Assembly: GCF_040207125.1 (NCBI RefSeq)
Contig: NZ_CP157940.1
Span: forward strand, 2,108,001 to 2,172,000
Length of the DNA stretch: 64,000 bases
Direction of reading: 5' to 3'
Source: Lacrimispora sp. BS-2
Lineage (GTDB): Bacteria; Bacillota; Clostridia; Lachnospirales; Lachnospiraceae
Shown: one piece after another, positions 8,322-16,512 of the stretch
Layout: each line of letters opens with the position of its first letter
Numbering within the stretch: position 1 is the first letter of the stretch
Notes under the pieces: generated by a model
What the model was told of the DNA's origin: nothing
Database searches by the model: none
The model's input: the letters and a program-made list of their open reading frames with translations, nothing else
Translations under genes and position numbers: made by a program

Positions 8322-9908
8322 CTATCTGGTCTTCACCATATCCACCTTTGTACCTGTTATCTGCTGTTCCAGCCCGGCAGAGCCGGCTGCACATGGAGTA
8401 GAAGCCAGCAACGCATTCTCCGCTCCGCTGATATCATATTTTTCAGAATCTGAAGAATCGAACACGGGAAATCCAGCCGCTTTGCTTCCTTCCATTTTTA
8501 CTTTTCCGAATTTTCCAATGGAATCAAATCCATTGCACATATTGATAACTGTTGGTGACAGAATATTCCTTCTTACAATCGAAATCTCCTGAGGAGCCTG
8601 AAAAGATACCCTGCTCCCTTTCAGCCATACTCCCTTCTTGGCTAAGATTGTCACTTCCCCACTGCTCTCGATGTTCGCTCCAACCCTGTCATGAATTTCT
8701 ACTTTTAACGGGACTTTCTGTTTCATATCTACAAATCCCAGGCTGTCCGGCAATAGATACATACGTTTATCCTTTGCCGTTGTAAAATACCGCTTTGAAG
8801 GATCTGCCATCTCTTCATTGCCGGTTCCATTTTTTCTGATACAGCTGTTGGCCCTGGCATTTCCTTCACTGCCTTCAAAGGTTATCGTGATACGCTCTCC
8901 GATTTCCGGCATACAATACATTAGATTACCGGTTTCCGGCATCCAAGGATACCAATACCCTTCACCGGAAGACTTCTCCCCGTCAATATCCAGTTTAACC
9001 CGTACAGCTTCCTGTTTCGTTTCCAGTACCGTGCCGCCCAGGGCAACCCCGGCTATTTTGGGATTGTCGTATCCGGCCGTTCCGAATGCTTCGGGAGAAC
9101 CTGCTATATAATGGTAAACCAGCAGACCATTTTCAAGACTGCACCTTTTTGATAAAACCACTGTCTCCCTGCCATCAAACATAGATATGTGGTCTCCTGC
9201 CTTCCAGCTTTCATAACTGCTTATCTCATAACAGATAAACTGACGTTTTTCAAAATGGTACTGATCCCGGTCATAGGTATAGTAAGTCTTATCAAACCAG
9301 ATTCTCTCCGGCCGAATTCCTTTCCCTCCTGCCGAGTCCCCAAGGGGCAGGCCAAAATACAGTTTCGGTTTTAAGGAACCCCCTCCCGGAAGCAGGGAAG
9401 TTCCTAATTGCCCTGCAATCCGTTTTAAAAATTCCCAGTCCGTTTCTCTGTATTGATAAATCGGTTTTTCGATCTTCCGGTCTTCGATATGAAAGACTAC
9501 ATCAGCATTTTCTGTATCGGATAACACACCTCTCACCAGTTCCTTATAAGTCATATCAATCTTTTGAAATGATCTGCTTTTCTCTTCTAAGTCTAGCAAT
9601 TCCGTAGGCGATATCGCCTCAATCCTTGCTTTATACTCATTCCCTTCCTGCCATATCTCAACATTTTTTATGTAACCGCAAAATATAGGCGGAACAGTTT
9701 CATTTCCATTCTCATCTGCCGCTGAAACCGTCACACTACTTCCCTCCAGTTTCTGAAAAACAGGAGACTCTCCTGTTTCAGCCGGTACAAATCCTGTTAT
9801 CCTGGCGACGGTATGGCAGTTTTTTTTAATATCCATATCAAATTCTTTAATTTCATTGATGTTTAACTGGCTGCTGATTATTAGACTTCCTGATGTAACT
9901 GCATTCAT
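8322..9908 (-). CDS. VgrG/late control D-like spike protein (copy 1), first gene of the operon
   Basis: About 528 residues. It carries the gpD/VgrG signature YRETDWEFLKRIAGQL (about residues 145-160), a gpV-like OB segment with YWYPWMPETGNLMYCMPEIG, and a beta-repeat tail with ILAKKGVWLKGSRVSF. The last 90 residues are low in hydrophobicity and unlike the other copy. GGGGAGG lies about 10 nt before ATG 9908; ATG 9926 overlaps that Shine-Dalgarno and is unlikely. It heads the operon and is divergent from the deacetylase gene. Two VgrG-like genes without visible sheath or baseplate genes suggest that these are swappable tips or belong to a scattered system. Confidence 0.85.
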   Translation of the reverse strand: MNAVTSGSLIISSQLNINEIKEFDMDIKKNCHTVARITGFVPAETGESPVFQKLEGSSVTVSAADENGNETVPPIFCGYIKNVEIWQEGNEYKARIEAISPTELLDLEEKSRSFQKIDMTYKELVRGVLSDTENADVVFHIEDRKIEKPIYQYRETDWEFLKRIAGQLGTSLLPGGGSLKPKLYFGLPLGDSAGGKGIRPERIWFDKTYYTYDRDQYHFEKRQFICYEISSYESWKAGDHISMFDGRETVVLSKRCSLENGLLVYHYIAGSPEAFGTAGYDNPKIAGVALGGTVLETKQEAVRVKLDIDGEKSSGEGYWYPWMPETGNLMYCMPEIGERITITFEGSEGNARANSCIRKNGTGNEEMADPSKRYFTTAKDKRMYLLPDSLGFVDMKQKVPLKVEIHDRVGANIESSGEVTILAKKGVWLKGSRVSFQAPQEISIVRRNILSPTVINMCNGFDSIGKFGKVKMEGSKAAGFPVFDSSDSEKYDISGAENALLASTPCAAGSAGLEQQITGTKVDMVKTR

Positions 9909-10208
9909 AAAATAACACCTCCCCATCTGGTTGAATTCCCTTTATAACGTCCAATAAATTCCTGCTATTATAAAATTACATTATACACCAAGAAACGCCA
10001 AAGATACCTTGCATGTAATAAATAACCAGTTAGATGTAATTTTAGGTAACACTTTATTTTTTCATTGTTATTTAACACTAATTTAAAACATAATTAATTT
10101 TAAATAGGTGGTGTTAGTATATAAGTGTGGACACGAAAAGTATAATATATATGTATTAATTCACATTTTCGGCATACATTTGTTATAACAATATATAAGG
10201 GCATAATT
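9909..10208. other. AT-rich divergent intergenic region
   Basis: These 300 bp separate the VgrG operon (minus) from the deacetylase gene (plus). The region is very AT-rich and holds several TATAAT-like boxes on both strands (for example GTGTATAATG on the minus strand near 9980). No well-spaced -35/-10 pair stands out. No ORF. Confidence 0.5.
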
Positions 10209-11090
10209 ATGGATCAAATAAAAAAATATAGAAGTATTCTAAAAAATATAATATTGGTCATTACTTTCTGCCTATTATCTATTTCCATCATTAAAAGTAT
10301 ATATAAAATCCATACAGTCACTTCCGCACAACCGACTGATGGGATTTTAGTTCCGATCATAATGTATCATCAAGTAAAAAATAGTGGTTTTGGCAATGAT
10401 GTCATTAGTCCTGATGAATTTGAAAGTGATTTAAAGTATTTAAAAGAAAATAATTACAATACAATAACAATGACACAATTAATAGATTATGTTCATGATA
10501 AAAAGGAATTACCCCAGAATCCAGTCATTCTTACTTTTGATGATGGGTATCTTAGTACCTATCTAAATGTTTATCCTCTGGTAAAAGAGTATAATATGAA
10601 AATAGTTTTATCTGTAATTGGAAAAAGCGTCGATGAATTTTCGAAAGTATGCGATGAAAATATTAATTACTCTCACGTAACATGGGATGAAATAAAAGAA
10701 ATGCAGCAATCTGGACTGGTTGAAATACAAAGCCATTCCTATAATTTGCATAAAATTTCTAAAGGACGCTATGGATGCTGCCAAATGTCTAATGAATCCC
10801 TGGAGCACTATGAAGAACTTTTATCGAATGATATAAATAAGCTGCAGGAGAAAATTATGTCTGTGACAGGTAATAGTCCAAATACGTTTACCTATCCATA
10901 CGGAAAATATAACGATGAAATAGAAACTATCGTTAAAAAACTAGGTTTTAAAGCGACCTTAACTTGCAAATTCGGGGTAAATGTGATCAATAATGATCCC
11001 GATACTTTATATAGTCTAAAGAGAATACGCAGAGCCCATAATCAGAGCATTAAAAAAATGATAAAAGAAGGGATGGACACTGTGAAATAA
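10209..11090 (+). CDS. membrane-anchored polysaccharide deacetylase (NodB/CE4)
   Basis: A 293-residue protein with an uncleaved N-terminal membrane anchor (residues about 12-32, NIILVITFCLLSISIIKSI) and an extracellular NodB domain. The metal-binding motifs are TFDDGY (about residue 104) and HSYNLH (about 178), and the YPYG motif appears as FTYPYGKYND. The family removes N- or O-acetyl groups from surface polysaccharide or peptidoglycan in a Zn- or Co-dependent way. The early YHQV motif is that of the IcaB/PgaB-type subgroup. The gene is AT-richer than its neighbours. A 17-bp perfect inverted repeat overlaps its stop codon. Confidence 0.88.
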   Translation: MDQIKKYRSILKNIILVITFCLLSISIIKSIYKIHTVTSAQPTDGILVPIIMYHQVKNSGFGNDVISPDEFESDLKYLKENNYNTITMTQLIDYVHDKKELPQNPVILTFDDGYLSTYLNVYPLVKEYNMKIVLSVIGKSVDEFSKVCDENINYSHVTWDEIKEMQQSGLVEIQSHSYNLHKISKGRYGCCQMSNESLEHYEELLSNDINKLQEKIMSVTGNSPNTFTYPYGKYNDEIETIVKKLGFKATLTCKFGVNVINNDPDTLYSLKRIRRAHNQSIKKMIKEGMDTVK

Positions 11091-11107
11091 TTCACAGTGT
11101 CCATCCC
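11070..11107. repeat. 17-bp perfect inverted repeat across the deacetylase stop codon
   Basis: Positions 11070-11086 (GGGATGGACACTGTGAA) are exactly complementary to 11091-11107, with loop ATAA that includes the stop codon. There is no T-tract after it, so it is not a textbook terminator. It directly abuts the IS256-type leader copy that follows. Confidence 0.85.
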
Positions 11108-11165
11108 AAAGATTGTGCAAACCTCCAAACTAATGTAAGATGGAATTATCAGTTTGGAGGTATTT
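11108..11165 (+). repeat. copy of an IS256-family leader, orphaned
   Basis: The segment beginning AAAGATTGTGCAAACCTCC matches, with a few changes, the reverse complement of about 63119-63178. There it leads into an IS256-type transposase start with the same GATGTAAGATAGAATT-like core and GTTTGGAGGT Shine-Dalgarno. Here no transposase follows. It also forms an inverted repeat (11121-11131 with 11151-11161). It is probably an IS end left after deletion. Confidence 0.65.
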
Positions 11166-11169
11166 TATT

Positions 11170-11641
11170 TCACCTGACTTTTTTACGATGTTTTTCTGCT
11201 ATCTCTAATAATTCCTTCTCATTTACATAACGTGTTAAACATCCAATCCCTTCAACACATAATCCACCGGTAATGTTACCAAACAATATGGCATTTTTAA
11301 TGTCATAGTCATGATATAAACCATAAATAAAACCGCTTAAAAATGCACTTCTGCTCCTGTAGCATCTACCGCTTTAATATTCTCTAAGGGCGGAATGATA
11401 TGTGTAGTATCACCTTCTACAAGCATACAACCGTTCTTGTCAAGTTTGATGATAACCTGATCAAAATATTCTTTCAGTTTATCCGCGGCATCCTGCAAAT
11501 TCTTAGTTTTCGTAATCTCTAAGGCTTCTTTCTGATTTGGCGTAAAATAATCTGCAAGCTTAAGATACTCTGAATATTTTTCTAAAGACAGCCCGTCTTC
11601 CCAGCCCACATCAAAAACCAGTATTGTTCCATCTTCTTTTA
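11170..11641 (-). pseudogene. PfkB-family sugar kinase, 3' part, frameshifted
   Basis: The minus strand encodes the C-terminal part of a ribokinase/PfkB-family kinase. It reads EDGTILVFDVGWEDGLSLE, FTPNQKEALEIT and VIIKLDKNGCML, up to the PfkB signature VDATGA near 11350. There the frame breaks (reads EVHF then stop). The adjacent frame continues AFLSGFIYGLYHDYDIKNA and VNEKELLEIAEKHRKK to a TGA at 11172-11170. The N-terminal half is missing. The catalytic GAGD loop is destroyed by the frameshift, so the remnant cannot be active. Confidence 0.8.
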
Positions 11642-11908
11642 ACCGCTTATATCAAAAACCACATCATCATACTGTAACTTGCTGATAGTTATCTCCTTTT
11701 CAACACCACTTTTATTTGGTGCAACCATCATTTCTTCAGATATATCTTCCTCTTTCAACATTCTCCTCAATTCTCTTCGTTTAGTTTTCTGAACCAAATA
11801 AGAAAATCGTAGAGCCAACACTTCACTAAAATGGCTTACTTCTTTTATCATAATACAACTAAAGCGCATTCTATCAATACCATTTTGACATAGTTGTTTT
11901 CTTTTCAT
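11639..11908 (-). pseudogene. unidentified remnant fused to the kinase remnant
   Basis: An 89-codon frame that ends where the kinase homology begins. It is basic (KTKRRELRRMLKEEDI) and then acidic (SKLQYDDVVFDISG). I do not recognise a family. Its position between the broken kinase and a promoter suggests the middle or end of a degraded gene rather than an intact one. Confidence 0.3.
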
Positions 11909-11988
11909 AGCCTTGTGCTTTTCTTTTTTCCTGCCCTTTCATTACTGCCGAGAATTAATCCAGTCCACAACAAATTAACACAATTTAT

Positions 11989-12018
11989 TTGAAATAATAA
12001 TTCACCTAATGGTATAAT
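11989..12018 (+). promoter_or_regulatory. sigma-A type promoter
   Basis: TTGAAA at 11989-11994 and TATAAT at 12013-12018 with an 18-bp spacer. It faces the 12020-13765 genes. Transcription would start near 12025, which argues against ATG 12020 as the translated start. Confidence 0.55.
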
Positions 12019-12019
12019 A

Positions 12020-12448
12020 ATGCTTGGGAAAATGTGGAATCACATAAAGGAATTGGTTAGAGGAAATGAATGCGGTGGTTCTATGCGAGGAGATTATGTT
12101 CAATTATATCTTGAAAAGAAAACAGGAAAAATTATTCCAGGCACTCAGGGATTTTATGGCGGATTTGGTGGTTATTCATCTGTTTATAAGATTTACCAGA
12201 ATTATGATAAAGATTCCTATATATATTTGCAATGGATTGGACAGGGCAGTGGAAATTTCACATACAATGACGACTTTTTATTGAAAAGCGCTCACCTGTT
12301 CTACGATGGAAACGATGTCTTGGCAAAAGATCATATTTTAGAAACCGAATATATGGCTGCATATTATATAAACGATGTGTTAGCTTCTGCAGAAGATTTT
12401 AACAAGGAGTTAGAAAAATATACGTTTGTTCCAATGAAACTAAAATAA
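12020..12448 (+). CDS. uncharacterised protein, possible 5'-truncated gene
   Basis: The frame gives up to 142 residues. ATG 12020 lies almost on the -10 box, so ATG 12032 (138 residues) or ATG 12083 (MRGDYVQLYLEKK) is more likely. The body is Gly/Tyr-rich (PGTQGFYGGFGGYSSVYKI) and looks like a beta domain followed by a helical tail (SAEDFNKELEKYTF). No signal peptide. It reads as if an N-terminal part is missing. It is followed 21 bp later by a secreted protein in the same orientation. Family unknown. Confidence 0.55.
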   Translation: MLGKMWNHIKELVRGNECGGSMRGDYVQLYLEKKTGKIIPGTQGFYGGFGGYSSVYKIYQNYDKDSYIYLQWIGQGSGNFTYNDDFLLKSAHLFYDGNDVLAKDHILETEYMAAYYINDVLASAEDFNKELEKYTFVPMKLK

Positions 12449-12469
12449 TAGGGAGAGGCAAAGGTGTTT

Positions 12470-13765
12470 ATGAAAAAATCTATAATTATATTTTTGCTTT
12501 TATTGATATTGACTTCTTATCAGAATTTACATGAGCAAGGTGATAAGAAAAAAGAATTAATTCAACAAAGTGACATAATTGATACGAAAGAAATAATTGA
12601 CGTGTCTCAAAATTCTACATTCGAATTTCATGATGAAGCTATAAAAAACACCATTGAGAATTACTTTGAAAAAGATATTACATCATTAACGGCTGAAGAT
12701 TATGAAGAATTATCAAAGTTTGATTATTTAGTCGTTGAAGACATTGTAAACTCGATTGATGATATTGAAAGATTGTTTCCAAATATTAAGTATCTATATA
12801 TAAATGTAGACATATTATCGGCAGAGTTGTACGATGATATAAAAAAATTAAGTCACTTAAAGGCCCTAACATTATATTGCAATTCCATAACAATTACAGA
12901 TTTCAAAAACGATTATCAATACTTTGAAGTCGCTTACACTGACGACAAAAAACCATCTTCAAACAATATTTTATCACGATTCTCTATTAACCATGAAACC
13001 CTTTTAAACAAACATCTGGAAGGGAATATCCAAAAAATAGTTCGGCTTAATGATAATGGTAATATTTATGAATTAATCAGTACTGATCATTACACAGAAG
13101 GGGAGCTGTGGGAAAAGCAAGAACGTTTTGTATTTGTCTATGAAAATGGCAGCCAAAATTTAAAAACTATTTTAGATGCTGGTTCAGAAATAGGTTCATA
13201 TACTCGAAACAGCTTACAACTCATTGATATTAACTTTGATGGCATCCCAGATATTTTAATAGATAACGGACATTTTGGCACACAGGGCGCGGTTACATAC
13301 ACATGTTTTTTTAATAACAAAGATAATTATATCAGGTGCGATAGCTTTTCAAGTATAGCCAACCCGGCAATTGATATAAAAAACAAAAAAATATTAAGTA
13401 CATGGCGTAATTGGGCAGCATCTCATAGTTTTGCAATGTTTACGCTTCAAAATAATGAATTTATAATGACAGATTGTTTGACAGAAGAGGCTGATAGATC
13501 AGGTGATGACGTCTGGATATTCACAATTGAAAAACTTGTAGATGGCGATTTACAAAAAACCGAAACCTTTACAAGCAACGATTATTCTGATGAAGAAATT
13601 TATGATATGATTTATCATGAAGATAGTTACTGGGGGCTTTTATCAGACAAATGGAACACTTTGTACAACCAAGGAAAGATGGTTGGTTTTAGTATTTATG
13701 GAGATAGTAAAATTAATTCGACAATTCAGCGTATTATATCAACTTCAGAAGAATTGACACAATGA
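12470..13765 (+). CDS. secreted LRR/FG-GAP-like protein with a Cys-less lipobox
   Basis: About 431 residues. The N-terminal hydrophobic segment (SIIIFLLLLILTSYQN) looks like a lipoprotein signal, but the expected Cys is Tyr, so lipidation should fail. Residues about 60-150 resemble a short leucine-rich repeat region (LFPNIKYLYINVDILS, LSHLKALTLYCNS). Residues about 240-270 contain a calcium-loop-like DINFDGIPDILID (FG-GAP type). ATG 12470 follows AAAGG; GTG 12464 is an alternative. The end overlaps the next frame by 4 nt. Function unknown; the protein is probably extracytoplasmic. Confidence 0.65.
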   Translation: MKKSIIIFLLLLILTSYQNLHEQGDKKKELIQQSDIIDTKEIIDVSQNSTFEFHDEAIKNTIENYFEKDITSLTAEDYEELSKFDYLVVEDIVNSIDDIERLFPNIKYLYINVDILSAELYDDIKKLSHLKALTLYCNSITITDFKNDYQYFEVAYTDDKKPSSNNILSRFSINHETLLNKHLEGNIQKIVRLNDNGNIYELISTDHYTEGELWEKQERFVFVYENGSQNLKTILDAGSEIGSYTRNSLQLIDINFDGIPDILIDNGHFGTQGAVTYTCFFNNKDNYIRCDSFSSIANPAIDIKNKKILSTWRNWAASHSFAMFTLQNNEFIMTDCLTEEADRSGDDVWIFTIEKLVDGDLQKTETFTSNDYSDEEIYDMIYHEDSYWGLLSDKWNTLYNQGKMVGFSIYGDSKINSTIQRIISTSEELTQ

Positions 13766-14046
13766 CAGGAGTAAATTCTTTCAAAATAAGTGATCCTGAG
13801 AACCATAAAGATCTTTTGACGAAAAATCATATGATACATTACATTTTGATGAAAGCTGCTCCAGAAAAGCGGAACATTTCAGAACGACGGATACAAAAAT
13901 TGTGCGAGGAAAGTTGCATGGATGGCACTTTGAAATTCGGGCGTGCATGGATGATCCCCAAATCTGCAGAAAAGCTCATTGATGGACGGTATACTCGTAG
14001 AAAAATAAAGGACGGCGAAAAAAATGAAGCATATTTTCTTTGTTGA
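13762..14046 (+). CDS. small excisionase/MerR-like HTH protein
   Basis: Up to 94 residues. The C-terminal part (ISERRIQKLCEESCMDGTLK, then GRAWMIPKSAEKLIDGRYTR) is the winged-helix pattern of small DNA-binding proteins common on clostridial mobile elements. The first 22 residues are unlike the family. A start at ATG 13831 (MIHYILMKAAPEK) fits the family better but lacks a good Shine-Dalgarno. It overlaps the secreted-protein gene upstream and the response regulator downstream by 23 nt. It may be a local regulator or a degraded gene end. Confidence 0.5.
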   Translation: MTGVNSFKISDPENHKDLLTKNHMIHYILMKAAPEKRNISERRIQKLCEESCMDGTLKFGRAWMIPKSAEKLIDGRYTRRKIKDGEKNEAYFLC

Positions 14047-14710
14047 AGATGATTTGAGTTTAATTAGTGGCTTATCTTTTGCCATAAAAAAACAAGGATA
14101 TGAAATAGATATTGCCCGAACATGCCTTGAAGCAGAAACATTATGGATAAATGGAAAATACGATTTGGTAATTTTGGACGTGTCGCTTCCCGACGGCTCC
14201 GGCTACGATATATGCAAAAAAATTCGTAAAACATCAAAGATACCCATTATGTTTCTTACTGCGGCTGATGAAGAAACAGAAATTATAATGGGCTTGGATA
14301 TAGGCGGCGACGACTACATTACAAAACCTTTCAAACTGGCAGTGCTTCTTTCAAGAATAAATGCACTGCTTCGCAGAAGTGATAATTTTAATCAACCTGA
14401 CGCAGAATTAAATTCCAATGGAATAAAAGTTCAACGGTTAAAAAGAGAAGTCCATAAAAATGAAGAGCAGCTCGACTTAACCGCAAGTGAGTATAAACTG
14501 TTATGCCTGTTTATGGAGAATCCCGATTTAGTCCTTTCGCCGGAACAGATTTTAAGCAAACTATGGGATTGCAACGAAAACTATATAGATCACAACACTC
14601 TTACCGTTTATATACGCAGGCTGCGTACAAAAATTGAGGACAATCCCAGCCAACCTCAAAAAATCATAACGGTTCGACGCATGGGCTATAAGTGGAATAC
14701 TGTTGATTGA
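14024..14710 (+). CDS. OmpR-family response regulator
   Basis: A 228-residue protein. The receiver domain has acidic pocket EDD (residues 8-10), phosphoacceptor Asp52 (VILDVSLP), and switch Thr79 and Lys101 (ITKPF). A C-terminal winged helix spans about 130-226 (LTASEYKLLCLFMENPDLVL, HNTLTVYIRRLRTKIEDN). It is followed at once by its histidine kinase and an ABC exporter, the layout of antimicrobial-peptide or cell-envelope stress modules such as BceRS- and VanRS-like sets. It probably controls the adjacent transporter. Confidence 0.9.
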   Translation: MKHIFFVEDDLSLISGLSFAIKKQGYEIDIARTCLEAETLWINGKYDLVILDVSLPDGSGYDICKKIRKTSKIPIMFLTAADEETEIIMGLDIGGDDYITKPFKLAVLLSRINALLRRSDNFNQPDAELNSNGIKVQRLKREVHKNEEQLDLTASEYKLLCLFMENPDLVLSPEQILSKLWDCNENYIDHNTLTVYIRRLRTKIEDNPSQPQKIITVRRMGYKWNTVD

Positions 14711-14718
14711 GGTGCTTG

Positions 14719-15756
14719 ATGAAAATACTGACAAACAGAAAAATTAAAATGCTTTTTTGTTGGGCACTGATGTTCATAATGATATTTTCGTTGCTTTCCG
14801 TTGCTATTGTAGCCTTAAAGCTTGAAAATGCAATTCTATATACACTGATATGTTCATTTGGCATGGGGGCTTCAATATTGGCTGTCGGATACTGGTACTT
14901 CAAGGAACAGAATAAAATTATGGAAAATGCCGTAATGCAAATCAAAGATTATATTTCTGGAAATCAAGGCGCTCGTATCGAATGTGATGATGAGGGCGAG
15001 CTATACAGGCTATTCCATGAAGTAAATGCCTTGGTTTCTATTTTGAACGCCCACGCCGAAAATGAGGGAAAAGCGAAAAGGTTCTTGAAAGATACCATAT
15101 CGGATATTTCCCATCAGTTAAAAACTCCTCTTGCTGCTCTTAATGTTTATAACGGTATCATGCAGGAGGAAGCAAAGAATTTACCGACAATTATGGAGTT
15201 TACTGTTCTTTCAGAGCAGGAACTTGACAGAATAGAAATGCTTGTACAAAACCTCTTGAAAATCACAAAGCTTGATGCAGGAACAATTATAATAGAAAAA
15301 TCTATAGAAAACATATCTGAAATGATGAATTGTATTGAAAAACACTTTTACTATCGTGCCGAGCAGGAGGAAAAGAAATTACATTTGTCTGGAGATGATA
15401 CCATTTCGTTATTATGTGACCGTAGTTGGCTGATTGAAGCAATGAGTAATATCGTTAAAAACGCTTTTGACCATACCAAACAAGGAAATGCTATCTATAT
15501 TGAATGGAAACAATTTGGGTCAGTTGTTCAAATCCTCATAAAAGATAGCGGAAGCGGTATCCACTCGGAAGATTTACACCACATTTTCAAAAGATTTTAT
15601 CGCAGTCGTTTTTCAAAAGATACGCAAGGTATTGGACTTGGCTTGCCTCTTGCAAAATCTATTATTGAAGCACATAGTGGTACGATTGAAGTTGACAGCG
15701 ATTTAGGTATCGGCACAACTTTTACAATCAATTTCTTAATTCCTACAAAATTGTAG
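14719..15756 (+). CDS. sensor histidine kinase
   Basis: About 345 residues. Two transmembrane helices with almost no extracellular loop (residues about 8-58) mark an intramembrane-sensing type. Then comes a dimerisation/H-box (TISDISHQLKTPLAAL), an N-box (NIVKNAFDHTKQ) and G-boxes (KDSGSGIHSEDL, GIGLGLPLAKSII). ATG 14719 is preceded by GAGG; the TTG at 14707 overlaps the response-regulator stop. Kinases of this build usually sense through the neighbouring ABC permease. Confidence 0.88.
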   Translation: MKILTNRKIKMLFCWALMFIMIFSLLSVAIVALKLENAILYTLICSFGMGASILAVGYWYFKEQNKIMENAVMQIKDYISGNQGARIECDDEGELYRLFHEVNALVSILNAHAENEGKAKRFLKDTISDISHQLKTPLAALNVYNGIMQEEAKNLPTIMEFTVLSEQELDRIEMLVQNLLKITKLDAGTIIIEKSIENISEMMNCIEKHFYYRAEQEEKKLHLSGDDTISLLCDRSWLIEAMSNIVKNAFDHTKQGNAIYIEWKQFGSVVQILIKDSGSGIHSEDLHHIFKRFYRSRFSKDTQGIGLGLPLAKSIIEAHSGTIEVDSDLGIGTTFTINFLIPTKL

Positions 15757-15828
15757 GCTGCGTGTCATCTGACAGTAAGATCGACGTGATAATCTATGAA
15801 TATCCACAGAAAAAGAGGTGTTTCATCT

Positions 15829-16512
15829 ATGAACTTATTAGAAGTTAAATCAATTTCTAAAACTTATGGCTGCGGTGAAGCCGCAGTACACGCATTAAAA
15901 GACGCCAGCTTTTCCGTTCCGAAAGGCGAGTTTGTCGCAATCGTTGGTGAATCCGGCTCTGGTAAAAGTACACTTCTTAATATGATAGGTGCACTTGATA
16001 CGCCCACTTCCGGCAATGTATTTATTGACGGTAAAGATATTTTTGCAATGAAAGACAGTAGCTTAACAATCTTTCGGCGCAGGAATATTGGATTTATTTT
16101 TCAGAGCTTTAATCTGATTCCAGAATTGACCGTTGAACAAAATATCATATTCCCTGTATTACTTGATTACCAAAAGCCCAACAAAAAATATCTGGAAGAA
16201 TTACTTACGGTGCTTAATTTAAAAGAACGCCGCCACCATTTACCAAATCAATTATCTGGTGGACAGCAACAGCGTGTGGCGATTGGACGTGCCTTAATTA
16301 CCCGCCCGGCACTCATCCTTGCCGACGAGCCAACGGGTAATCTGGATACACAAAACAGCAGCGAAGTAATCGCTCTGCTAAAAGAAGCTGCAAGAAAGTA
16401 TGAGCAAACTATTGTTATGATTACCCACAGCCGAAGTATCTCCCAAACTGCAGACCGAATACTGCAAGTATCCGACGGTGTACTGACCGATTTCGGGAGG
16501 TGCAGCGAATGA
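15829..16512 (+). CDS. ABC transporter ATP-binding protein (MacB/BceA type)
   Basis: About 227 residues. Walker [11 protein letters not shown]-loop FIFQSFNL, signature LSGGQQQRV, Walker B LILADEPT, and a switch His in ITHS are all intact. ATG 15829 with upstream AGAGGTG is preferred over ATG 15796. Its stop overlaps the permease start. It powers the downstream FtsX-type permease, probably for export or removal of envelope-active peptides; the substrate is not shown by the sequence. Confidence 0.92.
   Translation: MNLLEVKSISKTYGCGEAAVHALKDASFSVPKGEFVAIVGESGSGKSTLLNMIGALDTPTSGNVFIDGKDIFAMKDSSLTIFRRRNIGFIFQSFNLIPELTVEQNIIFPVLLDYQKPNKKYLEELLTVLNLKERRHHLPNQLSGGQQQRVAIGRALITRPALILADEPTGNLDTQNSSEVIALLKEAARKYEQTIVMITHSRSISQTADRILQVSDGVLTDFGRCSE

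Noticed and set aside
1..9908. Calling the operon a type VI secretion system
   Set aside because: No TssB/C, Hcp, TssK or ClpV-like gene is visible and the host looks Gram-positive; only spike-like components are seen.
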